A DNA stretch of 64,000 nt from contig CAXIPT010000007.1 in NCBI GenBank assembly GCA_964030475.1, positions 4,137,636 to 4,201,635 on the forward strand, written 5' to 3'. Below, piece by piece: positions 1-12,031 of the stretch. The stretch comes from Tethya wilhelma (lineage: Eukaryota; Porifera; Demospongiae; Tethyida; Tethyidae). Positions within the stretch are counted from its first letter, which is position 1, and every line of letters begins with the position of its first letter. The position numbers were made by a program, and so were the translations under genes. A model generated the notes under the pieces. It was not told the DNA's origin. It saw only the letters and a program-made list of their open reading frames with translations, and did not search any database.

Positions 1-90
1 AAGTTATGGATTATGTTATAACCTCTATGACATAGTTACCATCATAGTTATATTGAGTGGGTTTAGATACAAGACTCTACCTACACCATG

Positions 91-846
91 AATTGGAGTG
101 TGTTTTGATATAAGTTGTAGATTGTGCTATATATAACCTCTATGACATTGTTATGTAAGTCACTTATTGTATGGGAGGTCTACACATTTTGAGTCATTAT
201 ACTATTGAGTGGGTTTTGATACAAGACTCTCTACCTACACTACATTCTGTACTTCAAAATAAAGTGCCCATTCAAATTCCATTCCATGTTCAATTGTTGT
301 GCCATGTGTTAGGCCTGGGAAGAGGATATTAACATATGTACTCAGTACATGGTACTGGTGCCGGCTTCCTTTTTGTCCTTCCTTTTCCCATACAAATGCA
401 AAATGATGCGAAATCACCAAGATGAACATCATTATGTCCTTTTGCAACGACTCAAGCTTATGCTATGTAGATGGTTGTTCAGAAATTAAAATGACGATTA
501 TAATGTACAACAGCTGCCACTTCAATACACAGCCAAATTGTCTGTTACACACGCACAGTGACCTTATATGGTAGAACAAATGCATGGAGTAAATGCCAAC
601 AAGGACAGAAAGTTTTGCTGTACCTAATGACATTTTTCTGTCACTTACGCAGAGTATTCCTTGTATGTGGTTGAAGATTATTTAGGAAACTATGTGAAGA
701 ATGCCAGGATTGATAAACAACCGACCTTGCCTCTTGTAGTCTTTGAAAAATGAACTGGATTCTTTTCGTTTGCTGTCTCCGTTTGTGTATGTGTGTGTTG
801 TTTGAGGGATGTAACCCATAGTGGACTGAGAATGATAATAGTGTCT

Positions 847-909
<63 letters not shown>

Positions 910-1562
910 GTCTCTAGCATGTATTGATGTTTGAAAAGTTGCAAACAAATTACAAGAGCACAAAAATAACATGAATAAGTTTGTGTGTTTATAATAGGAA
1001 ATGAATGAAAGTTCTCCATGGTGATACAAATGACTATTTTAACAATGACACGACAATTATAGCTAATATTTCTCTCTGTGCAAACAGGTTTGTCTGGTCG
1101 TTGTAGACAGCATTGCCAGTCCGTTCCGACATGGGTTTGAGGATATGGGACTCAGGAATAGAATCTTGAGTGGACTGGCACAGAACCTCATCCAACTGGC
1201 GGCTCTCAAGAACATTTCTGTAAGTGACCCATTGTTACTCCTAATAATAATAATGATGGTCATTATGGTTGATGGCCCTAACTTCACTAGCGTTATTCTA
1301 GGCACTCTCTCTGTGAGCATAAACTGATAAACTGGCATATAGTACTAGTGTAAGATCAAAGGGGAGAGCTTGGGATTGAGGCTAGTGTAATGCAGAAAGT
1401 GAATTTAAGTGAGAGCCTGGTATGCAGTCATTATCTTGAGCTGTAGAAGTATATAGTGGAGAAGCCATAGTTAGTTTGTTTACCATACTCTCTCTAGCTC
1501 TGCAGAATACAGTATGCTATTTCGTGTGACTTTGTCAACTAGGCTCTCTCTCTCTCTCTCAC
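91..1562. repeat. Out-of-order duplicate (copy A) of a RAD51C intron-exon-intron segment
   Basis: This segment is nearly identical to 2649-4112, including a CT array (850-905 against 3403-3452), the 132-nt exon and the downstream intron. It ends inside a CT run at 1543-1562, followed by a single N at 1563. The second copy runs straight on through the same CT run. The first 90 bases also resemble about 130-240, a local tandem duplication. The segment carries an exon that belongs downstream of the exon at 1566, so gene order is violated. Collapsed or mis-joined haplotypes explain this best; a real tandem duplication is the alternative. Confidence 0.9.
1088..1219 (+). pseudogene. RAD51C: Extra copy of the RAD51C Walker B exon
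   Basis: This 132-nt phase 0-0 exon is flanked by good splice sites (AACAG before, GTAAGT after) and encodes the strand ending in the Walker B aspartate (LVVVD). It duplicates the exon at 3635-3766 but changes VRLVVVD to VCLVVVD. In RAD51C the DTEGSF exon comes before this one, yet here it lies downstream at 1566. If spliced in place, the exon would scramble the RecA fold. It is either an assembly duplicate (other haplotype) or a non-functional duplicated exon. Confidence 0.8.
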
Positions 1563-1565
1563 NAG

Positions 1566-3399
1566 ATACAGAAGGCAGTTTCATTGTAGAGAGAGTGATG
1601 GACATAGCAGAGTCTGCAGTCCACCACATCACAACAGTGGCTGAATCGAGTGGAGAACAAGGTTTAAATGCCATTGTACTGATAGAACTCATCCCTTTAA
1701 ATACCATGGCATGAGCCCTTCCATTGCTAAGTTATGACACAGCTAGCCTCGTTCCCAAGCTCTTCTTCCTCTTCATAGAAAGGAAGAAGAATGAGGCTGT
1801 GTGGCAGTGCAGAAAATAGTTGTCATTGATTAGCTTTTAATAGCTGACGTACATATCATATCCTTAGCCTCGTTCTTTGACCGTACCCTTCTTCATTTTT
1901 TTTCCCTTGGGGAGAAAATGGGCCAGGGATATCATGCCTCTAAGAGTATCCATTGTTTTTATACTGTACTGAATTTCACTCAGTATTGGTTCTATATGCA
2001 TGTAGCTAGGTCACACATTTATGAATCAAGGGGTTGGTTAGAAGATCAAAGCAAACTATTCACCACTAATTGTTCACATCAAAGTAAATTTAGCAAGAAA
2101 GGATGGCTCTCCCACCCCCTGCTTTGCTACTTTCTGTAATGCTATTTGTGAGCCTCCCTAGCTTTGACCCTTCAGTAGCCAGCATGTGTGTTCACAGTTC
2201 CCACCCTCCCTCTCCTCTTCTCCCAGAGATGATGGCTCTCGCCAGAAACTTCACTCGTGATAAAATTCTTGCTGGGATACACTACTTCCGTTGCCATGAC
2301 TACCTAGAGCTGGTGGCTCTCGTGAATATCCTCCCAGAGTTCGTGGCCCAGCACCCCAAGGTAGTCTACATACTGTTGCTTGTATAGTGCCAAATAACTT
2401 TGGCATTCATAATAGACAACAATGTTACAACAGTACTCTCTCTCTGTGACATAACAATGTGTATATTTTACAAAGCTTCGTTCCCAGGCTCCCCGCCTAC
2501 CACACAGGGAGCCTGGGATTGTGACTATATTTTGTCCCTGTACTGTACATGCATAGATAAGGCCTATAGTTTATTATCCATGGTACTATGTACATGTAAG
2601 TCACTTAGTGTATGAGAGCTAGGTCTACACATTGAGCCATTCAGATGAATTAGAGTGTGTTTTGATATAAGTTGTAGATTGTGCTATAACCTCTATGACA
2701 TAATAGTTATGTAAGTCACTTAATTATTGCATGAGAAGTTTACACATTTTGAGTCATACTATTGAGTCAGTTTTGATACAAGACTCTACCTACATCGCAT
2801 TCTGTACTTCAAAATAAAGTGCCCATTCAAATTCCATTCCATGTTCAATTGTTGTGCCATGTGTTAGGCCTGGGAAGAGGATATTAACATATGTACTCAG
2901 TACATGGTACTGGTGTAGGCTTCCTTTTTGTCCTTCCTTTTCCCATACAAATGCAAAATGATACGAAATCACCAAAATGAACATCATTATGTCCTTTTGC
3001 AACGACTCAAGCTTATGCTATGTAGATCGTTGTTCAGAAATTAAAATGATGATTATAATGTACAGCAGCTGCCACTTCAATACACAGCCAAATTGTCTGT
3101 TACACACATAGTGACCTTATATGGTAGAACAAATGCATGGAGTAAATGCCAACAAGGACAGAAAGTTTTGCTGTACCTAATGACATTTTTCTGTCACTTA
3201 CGCAGAGTATTCCTTGTATGTGGTTGAGGATTATTTAGGAAACTATGTGAGGAATGTCAGGATTGATAAACAACCGACCTTGCCTCTTGTAGTCTTTGAA
3301 AAATGAACTGGATTCTTTTCGTTTGCTGTCTCCGTTTGTGTATGTGTGTGTTGTTTGAGGGATGCAGCCCATAGTGGACTGAGAATGATAATAGTGTCT

Positions 3400-3456
<57 letters not shown>

Positions 3457-4107
3457 GTCTCTAGCATGTATTGATGTTTGAAAAGTTGCAAACAAATTAC
3501 AAGAGCACAAAAATAACATGAATAAGTTTGTGTGTTTATAATAGGAAATGAATGAAAGTTCTCCATGGTGATACAAATGACTATTTTAACAATGACACGA
3601 CAATTATAGCTAATATTTCTCTCTGTGCAAACAGGTTCGTCTGGTCGTTGTAGACAGCATTGCCAGTCCGTTCCGACATGGGTTTGAGGATATGGGACTC
3701 AGGAATAGAATCTTGAGTGGACTGGCACAGAACCTCATCCAACTGGCGGCTCTCAAGAACATTTCTGTAAGTGACCCATTGTTACTCCTAATAATAATAA
3801 TGATGGTCATTATGGTTGATGGCCCTAACTTCACTAGTGTTATTCTAGGCACTCTCTCTGTGAGCATAAACTGATAAACTGGCATATAGTACTAGTGTAA
3901 GATCAAAGGGGAGAGCTTGGGATTGAGGCTAGTGTAATGCAGAAAGTGAATTTAAGTGAGAGCCTGGTATGCAGTCATTATCTTGAGCTGTAGAAGTATA
4001 TATAGTGGAGAAGCCATAGTTAGTTTGTTTACCATACTTTCTCTAGCTCTGCAGAATACAGTATGCTATTTCGTGTGACTTTGTCAACTAGGCTCTCTCT
4101 CTCTCTC

Positions 4108-4159
<52 letters not shown>

Positions 4160-4889
4160 AGAGAGCCTGGGGACGAGGCTATAACTAATTTTTTCAGTGC
4201 AAGAAGAGAGAGTTGTCCAACAATGTATAATAATTGATTTGAAAAGCATTGATATTGCCATCTAACACTATACTCATGTGTGTTGTCATATTGTGTTCAA
4301 ACATTCTCACACAATATACGATATACATGGCTGTAATGTAACCAGTCAATCGACATGCATAAATAATTATGATAGTCCATTACTGTAATTGATCAGGCAT
4401 ATCTCATAATTGACCATATATATTATATCTACTTGTAAAAAGATAGATCAAGTATTAGTCTACGATGATTATCCATTTACTGAAATGTACTGTATCACAG
4501 CAACTATCAATGCTCATAAATTACAGCTACATTTAAATCTCTCTCACTCGTGGATCACATACCCTAGCTTTATGACACAACACTCTACATTGTACGTACA
4601 CAATAGAATTACATATGTTCTTATGTACACGTCCAGGTTGTTCTCACCAACCAAATGACAACCAAAGTGAACACCAAAGGTGGTGGACCAGCTCACCTCG
4701 TCCCAGCACTAGGTAAACACATGTCTTGAAACACTTTCGCAACATTTCAACAACCATTGAATGTTAACAGCTCCTTGCAGGTCCACAATACAGCTCATAT
4801 TCGGCCACTTCATATCCCCCCCTATAGACTATAGTTTGACCAGCTTGTCCTGTATGATCATTGACATAATGTATTCCAGCCAACTGGAT

Positions 4890-4936
<47 letters not shown>

Positions 4937-5190
4937 CCTGTATGATCATTGACATAATGTGAAGTATCATTATACCCAATGTGTGAAGGGTTTTCCCCTT
5001 TTTAAGTTAATTTGTGTTGTGACTTGACTGTTTAAAGTACACCTATTGAAGCTGTCTTGTGTTGCTTCAACTAGCCTCTCAGTGTTGTGGTGTGAGCTGT
5101 TCATATGCCCACAATGTTTTGATAGAACCATTGATAGTGTAAAGCATAAAGTATTCCTTTTATTTTCAATGCGCATCTGTGTGTGTGTGT

Positions 5191-5232
<42 letters not shown>

Positions 5233-6113
5233 TACAGGTGAGAGCTGGGGTCATGTAAGTACGATAAGACTGATTCTCTTTTGGAGCCACGGAGAAAGAT
5301 ACGCCATGCTCTACAAGTCGCCAAACAGAAAGGAAGCTACTGTCCCCTACCAAATCACGGTGAGAAGGAGTAAATGTAGCTCCAAGTGTGTGTGGAGCCT
5401 AGTTAGCTCAGTGGTAGAGCATCAGACTTTTAATCTGAGGGTCATGGGTTCGACCCCCATACTGGGCGTAAAGTTTTTTTTTTCTTTTTCCTCGTACCAT
5501 TGTAATAGCTTATCTACTGAGAATTAAAATTCCTCAGCATTTTGTCTAGATGAGCTAAACTGCCATGATATAGACCTCTTGCTTTGGTGGTAACTAGCTG
5601 CTCATCAGTTTTGCATTTAGAAGCAAGAGCTCTCTTAGTTTATCTCCAAAACCAACATCTGCTTGTATAGCTACTCAGTTGTGTCTATTGTTTGTTTGCA
5701 ATGTTATGTATCCTTGCCCACAGAGTGAAGGAGTGAGGGATTGTGTTTCAAGTCAAAGTCCAAACACGGTGGAAGCTCTCTCTCAACTCGGCTCTCTTAC
5801 AAGCACTCAAATGGAGGAGTTGGAGAACTCACCTCTGTACCACAATGAAGAAGAAGAAGGAGAAGAAGACAGCAGTTTCAGAGATGATCTAGAAGCCATT
5901 CTTCCTCTTTGTGATGATTTTGAAGCAGGAGGTGACGTGGTTGAGTCCACGGGAGATTTCAGGAATGCTTCAGCTATTCATGGACAGGGGGGTCGTCATC
6001 ATCATTCAATAGGGGTGAGATCAAGTGAGTTTGGACAAAGAGGCCAAGTGGTGTCACCCTACCAGACAGGAAGTGTTGGCTGCTCAAGAAAGAGACCTCA
6101 TCCTGACTCTTGA
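1566..6113 (+). CDS. RAD51C: RAD51C recombinase paralog, 5' part missing
   Basis: RAD51 paralog that acts in homologous recombination and interstrand crosslink repair, in the BCDX2 and CX3 complexes of the nucleus. Exons read by phase: 1566-1661, 2227-2360, 3635-3766, 4637-4712, 5238-5359 and 5724-6113, about 316 residues. Family landmarks in order: [26 protein letters not shown] (human has IYYFRCRDYTELLAQV); [15 protein letters not shown] with the Walker B aspartate; [32 protein letters not shown]. The end, SRKRPHPDS, resembles the basic C-terminal nuclear signal of human RAD51C (RKRSRDPEEEL). The last exon also carries an acidic insert (EEEEGEED). The N-terminal and Walker A exons are absent from the window, probably because of the disturbed assembly at 1563. 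A tRNA gene lies in the last intron. Confidence 0.93.
2474..2521. mobile_element. Short relic of the TAGCCTCGTTCCCAGGC MITE family
   Basis: The stretch AGCTTCGTTCCCAGGCTCCC is followed closely by GGGAGCCTGGGATTGTG, an imperfect inverted repeat of the same sequence as the elements at 44312, 58441, 61055 and 61441. No target-site duplication is visible. It lies in a RAD51C intron. A similar relic is at 1744-1798. Confidence 0.6.
2649..4112. repeat. In-order copy B of the duplicated RAD51C segment
   Basis: Second copy of the segment at 91-1562, with only scattered substitutions, different CT-repeat lengths and small indels. This copy is in the correct order between the exons at 2227 and 4637, and it continues into a CT array at 4093-4154. 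Confidence 0.9.
4849..4960. repeat. (GT)n flanked by a 24-bp direct repeat
   Basis: A (GT)n array at about 4891-4934 is bracketed by exact 24-bp direct repeats at 4849-4872 and 4937-4960, beginning CCTGTATGATCATTG. It lies in a RAD51C intron. The pattern suggests a small duplication, or an insertion that seeded or trapped the microsatellite. Confidence 0.8.
5179..5230. repeat. (GT)n microsatellite at a splice acceptor
   Basis: Nearly pure GT dinucleotide run ending seven bases before the RAD51C exon at 5238. It replaces a normal polypyrimidine tract, as also happens with CA or CT runs before several exons of the next gene. Confidence 0.9.
5397..5468 (+). tRNA. tRNA-Lys: tRNA-Lys(TTT)
   Basis: A 72-nt cloverleaf. 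The acceptor stem GCCTAGT pairs with ACTGGGC (one G-T pair), with discriminator G. The D arm is AGCTC-AGTGGTA-GAGC. The anticodon arm TCAGA-CTTTTAA-TCTGA carries anticodon TTT. The T arm is ATGGG-TTCGACC-CCCAT and contains the B box. No intron and no encoded CCA. A T run at about 5474 serves as Pol III terminator. It lies inside the last RAD51C intron, on the same strand. Confidence 0.97.
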
Positions 6114-6783
6114 ATGAAGTCAATGGCATTGTTTAGGAGTTTTGGACAAATTGAGAGCTATTTGTAACAGAGAGTTGTTTTTTTCTTTTACTTGTTTGTA
6201 CAAACTGATGTTACCAAGGCTATATCTTACACCATTGCTTTGTATAGTAATGCTCCCATCTGTTTAGTCAGGAAGACTATGGTTGACCTCCCATTGTTAT
6301 TGCTCTGGTATGCTGTGACCACCATTTTTGTCTTATACTAACAGTGCACATTGACCAATATATATGGACCCCTTTGCACTAGTTTGCAGCTCTTTATTAT
6401 CACTTTATAGTAAGTGTACTCCAGTATTACGTATTTGTGCCATGAAATTCATTAATTCATTATTGATTGATGATAATTGTTGCACGCTCCGCGGATTCCA
6501 GTTTACGGAGGCGCGTTTTCCTTTGATGTGGTAGATTTTCCGTAATGATCTAATTACTGCGTGCACACAGCTGCCTTTAAATTACCCCTCTGCATATTTC
6601 AAGCCCATACTCAAGAACTCGCTAGCACTCTGAACTGGCCGAACTGGTCTGGTCTGGTATACTCAGTCAGTAACTGTTGTACGTTGCTACAACCATTTGT
6701 AACTAGTAGTAGCAACCTGAATCTGCAAAGAAAGTAGTACTTTTCTGTGGAGAATACCCTCAAGTGTCAGTAGCTTGTCAGAA
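6114..6783. other. RAD51C 3' UTR, spacer and upstream region of the smoothelin-like gene
   Basis: No coding potential. The first part should be the RAD51C 3' UTR. The 300 bases before 6784 (from about 6480, with CpGs near GCACGCTCCGCGGATTCC) are the likely promoter and 5' UTR of the next gene. No clear TATA box was seen. Confidence 0.5.
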
Positions 6784-7387
6784 ATGGCGGACGAGGCACA
6801 GTACGAAGGTCTGGATGAGGCCGCACTGAATGAAATGGTAAGGAAGTATTAGTGTTGTACTGTTTGTCTACAAACTAATGTTAGTTTTGGTTTTAAAAAA
6901 CTAAACACTGTTCGTTTTTTCCCCCACTAAGCCCAGTCAGCTGCCACTGTTTCATGTGTATGCAAGGTCAAAGGTATATCGAGCATGTGTTCAGCTCCCA
7001 AGCGCCTGGCCAACCGTTTACATACTCTATGTGTCAATGAGCACACATACTTCAAAGCCTATATGTGTTCTGTTTGCATGGGAGACACAGTAGCCATATG
7101 ATTCTTGGATTGTCTACACATGGAAATTCATATTGTTCTCAGCCAATGAAGTGTAGCTGCTAGGCTATAGCTGTATCTCAGTAGTGGGGACCGAAATTCA
7201 CAACTTGTTGGTTTTATACTTCCACAAGTACATGAATATGGTCTGAATTGAACTATTAGTTTGGTTTGGTGTGTGGTCAGCATCTCGAGCTAATCCCACA
7301 CTCAGAGCATGCATACTAATTATCACCCCCCCCACACACACACACTCACACACTCACACACTCATACACTCACTCACTCACACTCTC

Positions 7388-7422
<35 letters not shown>

Positions 7423-10400
7423 AGTTGGGAAATGCCACCAGCTACGATGAGCGTTCAGCCATCCGTAAGGCCCTGCGTAAAGTGAAGGGAGCCGGTTCCA
7501 AGGGAAAGAAAACGGGCAGTGCATCGTATCGTAGAGCAGGCTACCAGGCACCCAAGTCCATGGCCATCCCTAACTCAGTGACAGGAAATGTCCTACCGAA
7601 CAGAGTGAACATGGAGAATATTCAGAAGACGGAGCTACCGCCCGGTACGTCTACTGTGAGCTATCTCAAGGCAAAGACCGTGCTGCCTTCCAGAGGGGCT
7701 CTTGCGTCCAGTGGGAAGGGATCTTCTACCTCTCCCTCTCGTGGTTCAACTACCTCACCTCGTGGGTCCACGAGCTCAAATACACCCGAACCTAAGGTAC
7801 GTATGTGTGTGTGTGTGTGTGTATGTGTGTCATTGTTTCAACACACTCCACACTACTACTACAGTGGTCGTTTGGTGTGACATGTTGGGAGGNGTGTGAC
7901 ATTGCATGTGTGTGTTTGATGGAGACAACAACTATGAGAGCAAACATACTGATGGAATTTGAAGCATCTGTGACCATTTGGGCTGCTCCCAAAAGTGCAC
8001 TGTCCCACACATTACCTTGTGGTTATGACAATTACACCTCATTGGCATTGCTAGCTCTACACACTCACGACAGACATGAGGCGATGTTCAGCTAGTCCTT
8101 TCAGATGACAAGATGTCTCGATCTAATTTCCATTCACAACACTCCATTATTGGCTTTGGTAGAGAGGCCTTTATAGGGTCGTATACATTAGAGCTGCACG
8201 TGTTGGGTTTCTCATCAATATAACTGGACATTTATAGTCAGATACTGAAAACTGAGAGCTGTAAGTTTAAAAATGGTAACAGCTACTGAAGGTTTATTAC
8301 AATGACACGTGTATAATGTTCTGCTTCTTCCTATTATCCTAGGCTATTATATTGACCAGTAAGAGTAGCTATGAGGAAGAAGAAGCCCTTGGTAGGACTA
8401 GTGTCTTGAGTGTGTTGTTTTGTTTTTTTCTTTGTTTTTTTTAGCATTGAGATGATCTTAGTTTCAGGTAAATGTGCTGTAATGGCTAAAGAGTCATCTT
8501 GCTACTGTAGATGCAAGCATGAGCTAGATTCCAAGACTTCCGTTGAGCCTATGATTGTGTAGAGCTTTGGCAGTACAGTGAGCTAAGTACATTGTTTCAG
8601 CTGGAGTATCAAAAATTCATGGCAGACAAATTGAATCACATTTTCATTTGTTTCTTCGTTGAGTCTGATTACTGTTTTTACCACACCGTGCTGAAGTACG
8701 TACAGTGTAGCTAACATGTGCTGATCTGTCGATGTACTCTCTTATCGAATCATGTCGAGATTCTGTTCGCAAAATAACTCTTGCCAAACACTTACAAATC
8801 GATACTAGTAGTAGTGCAGAGACAAATATGCTATATATGTAAACACTGCTAGACAAGATGAGTGTATATGATTGTATGCATACTAGCTCATATTGTATCA
8901 CGTGCACTGTGTGTGTGACTAGAGAGAGTAGGCTATCCAAAATTGGCATTGTACTCTTGTTGGACTCTCATGCACCGATAGAATGAGCCAACTCTCATAA
9001 TGCATCATTGTGCAGGTTCACATACACCTCACAATTGTCCATTTAAGGCTCTCCATATAACAATAATCAGAGAAGATATATTGGCCATAGGCTATAGCAA
9101 TAAGATATATTGGCCATAGCAATAAGGCAGCAATAAGGCAGTGCCCACTGATTGGCGGTGTACTTATAATGCGTGTACTTACCCTGTGAAGGAGAAGGCT
9201 TATCAAAGTGACTCGTCTGGGGTTGGTGCTCATGGTAGAGTGGAGTAACATGAGAAGCCTGGTAGCTAATGGATCTATTTGCAAACCCAATTATAACGGT
9301 ATTGTAAACTTTTCTTGGTGGGTCGCTCCAAGGAATGATAATCATTTCAACTCGAATGGATCCTTCTTGTTCCAAGCTTGTTTGTAGTCAACCAAGGCCT
9401 AGCATTTCTCAATAACCATCTCAAAAAGATTTCCATTTTATGGCATAAGCTTTGTGCCTATTTATGCAAATGGTAAGGTTATAAATGAGTCTGTTCTCTG
9501 TAAAGGCAAATCCTTTAATGGAAATTCCAGGGAGAAGGTTTTGTAATACCTTTAACTAGTACCATAAGCTTTAATATGCCGTGGCGTGGCTCTGTTCTCT
9601 TACAAGCTAACATTTCAGAGACCACACCAATTCAATGAGATTAGTAATCCAATGGTTGTGATACTCTTGACTTTATGAGACTTTTCAAAAGATTTCTTAA
9701 ACAAGAAGCTGCTTTTTGCACGTCAGATGATGATCTGAGCTCAAAGGTGGATGGATATCCTACAAACCTGAGACAGGCAGCTAGACCAATAGTGTAGGTG
9801 TGGATCTTTGTAGCAAATGGTAATGACTTACATGTGCATTCAGGGCTAATTCAAACACTCAGCTCATTAAGGTGCTTCAAGTATTGCTGCTTGGTACTAG
9901 CCAAACATATAGAGACTTTTTTCTATAAAATTTATGCAATAAAGCAAAGGACAAACATTGCTAATCATGTGAGTCCCCGGACTTGAAAAACTGCTCAATT
10001 ATTTATTTGTGTTGAGTGTGTGTAGTCTATCAAGCTAGACCCTTTTTTCTACCCCTGACATGTGTAGAAAAAAGGGTCTAGCTCAATAGACTTGTGTGTG
10101 TCTGTGTGTGTGTGGCTTTCTAAACTCTGACAATCAATGTATTAGTATATCCCCTCTTCTGGTGGCTCTCCTACACAAACTCACTAATCTTTAATTAGCT
10201 GGTGTTATTGTTAATTCTGTTTCATGTGTGTCCGCCTGTGAGTGGTTTGTGGCCTCTGAAATAGACACCATTCAATGAGGCTTGCAGTTTGAACTACACA
10301 AGCATCAGAAAATATTACTTTTGCTAATTATTATAGGAACGCTTGTATTATCTCTGGAATTTGAACTTTGGGTGTTTTTCAATGTCATTGCTCTTTATCA

Positions 10401-10948
10401 CTCCAGCTAATGTATGAGTTAAAGTTATGAAAATCTCAATATGTACAACCAGGAGCTTACAAGTACTGTTACTAAGCCACTATGTTGCTTTACAATGCTA
10501 CAAGCTCCTGGTGCAACTGTTAAACAACCAGACTTTTAAAGGGGTACCTACACCACATTGCTCTAATAGGTCCTACATGAGTTCATCTGAAAAATGCAAT
10601 CCGCAGTCTTTTTAAATTGTGAATATCTACTCGACTGTTTCATGCAATGATGTTGGAAAGATTACAGCAGTCTTAAGTAAAATCCCTAATACCATATGAA
10701 ATAATAACAATGGCATTGTCAATCACTCGACCAACATGAAAACCAAACTCCTGACCATTCCACTTATTGCATGATATATGAATGTGTATGTGTGTATTAT
10801 TGTTGAGAATGAGTTGATAATGTGCTATGTATACTGTTTTGTTGTTTCAGCTTCGTGAAGCACCAAGAGATGAAGCCTCTGAAGGTATGTTTGCATCATT
10901 CTCAGAGCATGCTATGTGTGCGTGGACATGTGTGGACATGCTAGCTGC

Positions 10949-11014
<66 letters not shown>

Positions 11015-11476
11015 CTGTTTGTATGCATGCATGTACACAGTAACCTAATTATGGTTCTTGCATTAGTATAGGTAGTCCATAATCTGTACAATGAGACAAC
11101 CAGCTAATAATTGAATCACTCCTCTCGTTCCTTATAAAGGGTCTCTATGACTACTTCAGCTAGTCTCTAGTGTATGTATGGCTAGCTACATGTGTTGCAC
11201 CATGATAGTAATATCTATTTGTTAGCTGTTGCTCTATGTGCCTTTTTGGAGTTCTTGGCAGTGAGTTTGAACTGGCTCTGTTTTGTGTGGCCACTAGTTA
11301 CCTGGGGCAATGAAAACAGTATGAATATTTGGAAGCACACATAAAACACACCCTTGTCTCCCCTGCCAAATCACATATGCACTCAGCTATTATAATATAG
11401 TCGTAAAGTTAGTATATCAATAGATGGGCGTTAGGCTTTGTATGTGTAGACTTTTGAAACACACAGTTACTGTGCA

Positions 11477-11558
<82 letters not shown>

Positions 11559-11982
11559 TGTTTTCCTGTAGCATATAATCGAGATTCAAATGTGTATGTT
11601 ATCCTAAACTTTACACTAAACTCCTACACTGCAGTGACTCCCTGTAACACTATAGCTTGTCCAATCAGTATTAAAAATTTCACAGTTTGTTTGAGCAGTT
11701 AAACTATTGCTTTCAAGTCACTATAACAACAATTTACATTTGTGCCCATGTCTTAAATCATTCCCCATCTTCAACAGTTCGTTCCAGCCATGTAACGGAG
11801 GGTCGTACCCCCAGTCCCCAGCCAGCAGCACCCAGGATGACTGTCGATGAAACAAAACGTGAACCTTCACCAGAACCAGCTGTGAGTTGTTCTGTAGCTC
11901 TTTGATCTTGTGTATGTATATAAATATTATTGCAAAATTTATGTTCTGATTATGTTGTTGGTCATTCACGTTGATGTTGTGA

Positions 11983-12031
<49 letters not shown>

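Noticed and set aside
235..3002. Matching minus-strand ORFs in both RAD51C duplicates (235-447 and 2790-3002)
   Set aside because: They match because the DNA is a recent duplicate; no motif, and the regions are introns.
4761..5258. ORFs rich in VCVCVC or HTHTHT
   Set aside because: Direct translation of GT/CA microsatellites; the same is true near 10900, 11430, 16133 and 45600.
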